Positions 17,632-17,784 of a DNA stretch of 17,784 nucleotides are shown one piece after another. The notes beneath the pieces are model-generated. The model saw only the letters and a list, made by a program, of their open reading frames with translations, searched no databases and was not told the DNA's origin. Both the position numbers and the translations under genes were made by a program. This DNA comes from Isotricha intestinalis. Taxonomy: Eukaryota > Ciliophora > Litostomatea > Vestibuliferida > Isotrichidae. The stretch is from positions 1-17,784 of the forward strand of contig JAJJLU010004142.1 in NCBI GenBank assembly GCA_023807065.1, read 5' to 3'. Within the stretch, counting starts at the first letter, position 1. Each line of letters opens with the position of its first letter.

Positions 17632-17784
17632 AATAATTTATTGCATTATAAAAGGAGATTAAATATATTTACAATAAGGACATATATATTAAAAATGAAA
17701 TATTCGATTTTTTAGATTTATAGTTTTGTTTTAGAGTTGGAGATCAAATTTTTAAAATCATTTATGTATTTTTTAATATTCTTA

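Noticed and set aside
1..17784. TAA/TAG read as glutamine (Tetrahymena-type code)
   Set aside because: All gene ends at sensible places coincide with TAA or TAG, and glutamine is encoded by CAA/CAG throughout.
1..17784. tRNA, rRNA, CRISPR, transposon or telomere
   Set aside because: No cloverleaf with a T-loop motif, no repeat-spacer pattern, no transposase text and no telomeric repeats at either edge were seen.

Overview
The window looks like nuclear DNA of a very AT-rich protist, most likely a ciliate. Ten protein genes are packed on both strands. Nine have their stop inside the window, and these stops are TAA (eight) and TAG (one, the channel gene). No in-frame stop needs to be read as an amino acid, so the Tetrahymena/Paramecium type of code (TAA/TAG = Gln) is excluded and a standard-like code fits. 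The ciliate inference rests mainly on the large six-TM cation channel, whose pore and degenerate cyclic-nucleotide-binding region resemble the expanded ciliate channel family, and on the gene-dense, intron-poor layout. Ciliates with standard codes include litostomes (such as rumen ciliates) and heterotrichs. Another AT-rich protist (for example an anaeramoebid) cannot be excluded by eye. No telomere, rRNA, tRNA, CRISPR array or transposon was found.

Layout. 1-404 (-): N-terminal part of a secreted VPS10/sortilin-like protein, cut by the window edge. 641-1789 (-): double B-box zinc-finger protein. 1842-2963 (-): membrane-anchored pepsin-fold protein that has lost the first catalytic Asp. 3273-6939 (-): large K+-type cyclic-nucleotide-gated channel whose two open frames need a 31-base intron or a +1 frameshift to join. 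7421-8383 (+): small BET-like protein with a shortened bromodomain and a NET domain. 8669-10972 (+): ubiquitin-like/B-box/coiled-coil/kelch protein. 11030-12190 (+): unknown basic protein. 12423-15221 (-): BMS1, the GTPase of 40S ribosome assembly. 15605-16141 (+): small Lys-rich protein with a possible ubiquitin-like fold. 16634-17521 (-): cathepsin B-like cysteine protease without the occluding loop.

The genes do not form one pathway. A loose endolysosomal/secretory theme links the sortilin-like receptor, the aspartic-protease-like membrane protein and the cathepsin, but these lie at opposite ends of the window, so this is only suggestive. Two tandem gaps of 52 and 57 bases show how compact the genome is. 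Intergenic DNA is almost pure A/T. The clearest regulatory-looking signal is a threefold repeat of TATATCCAAA upstream of the cathepsin gene.
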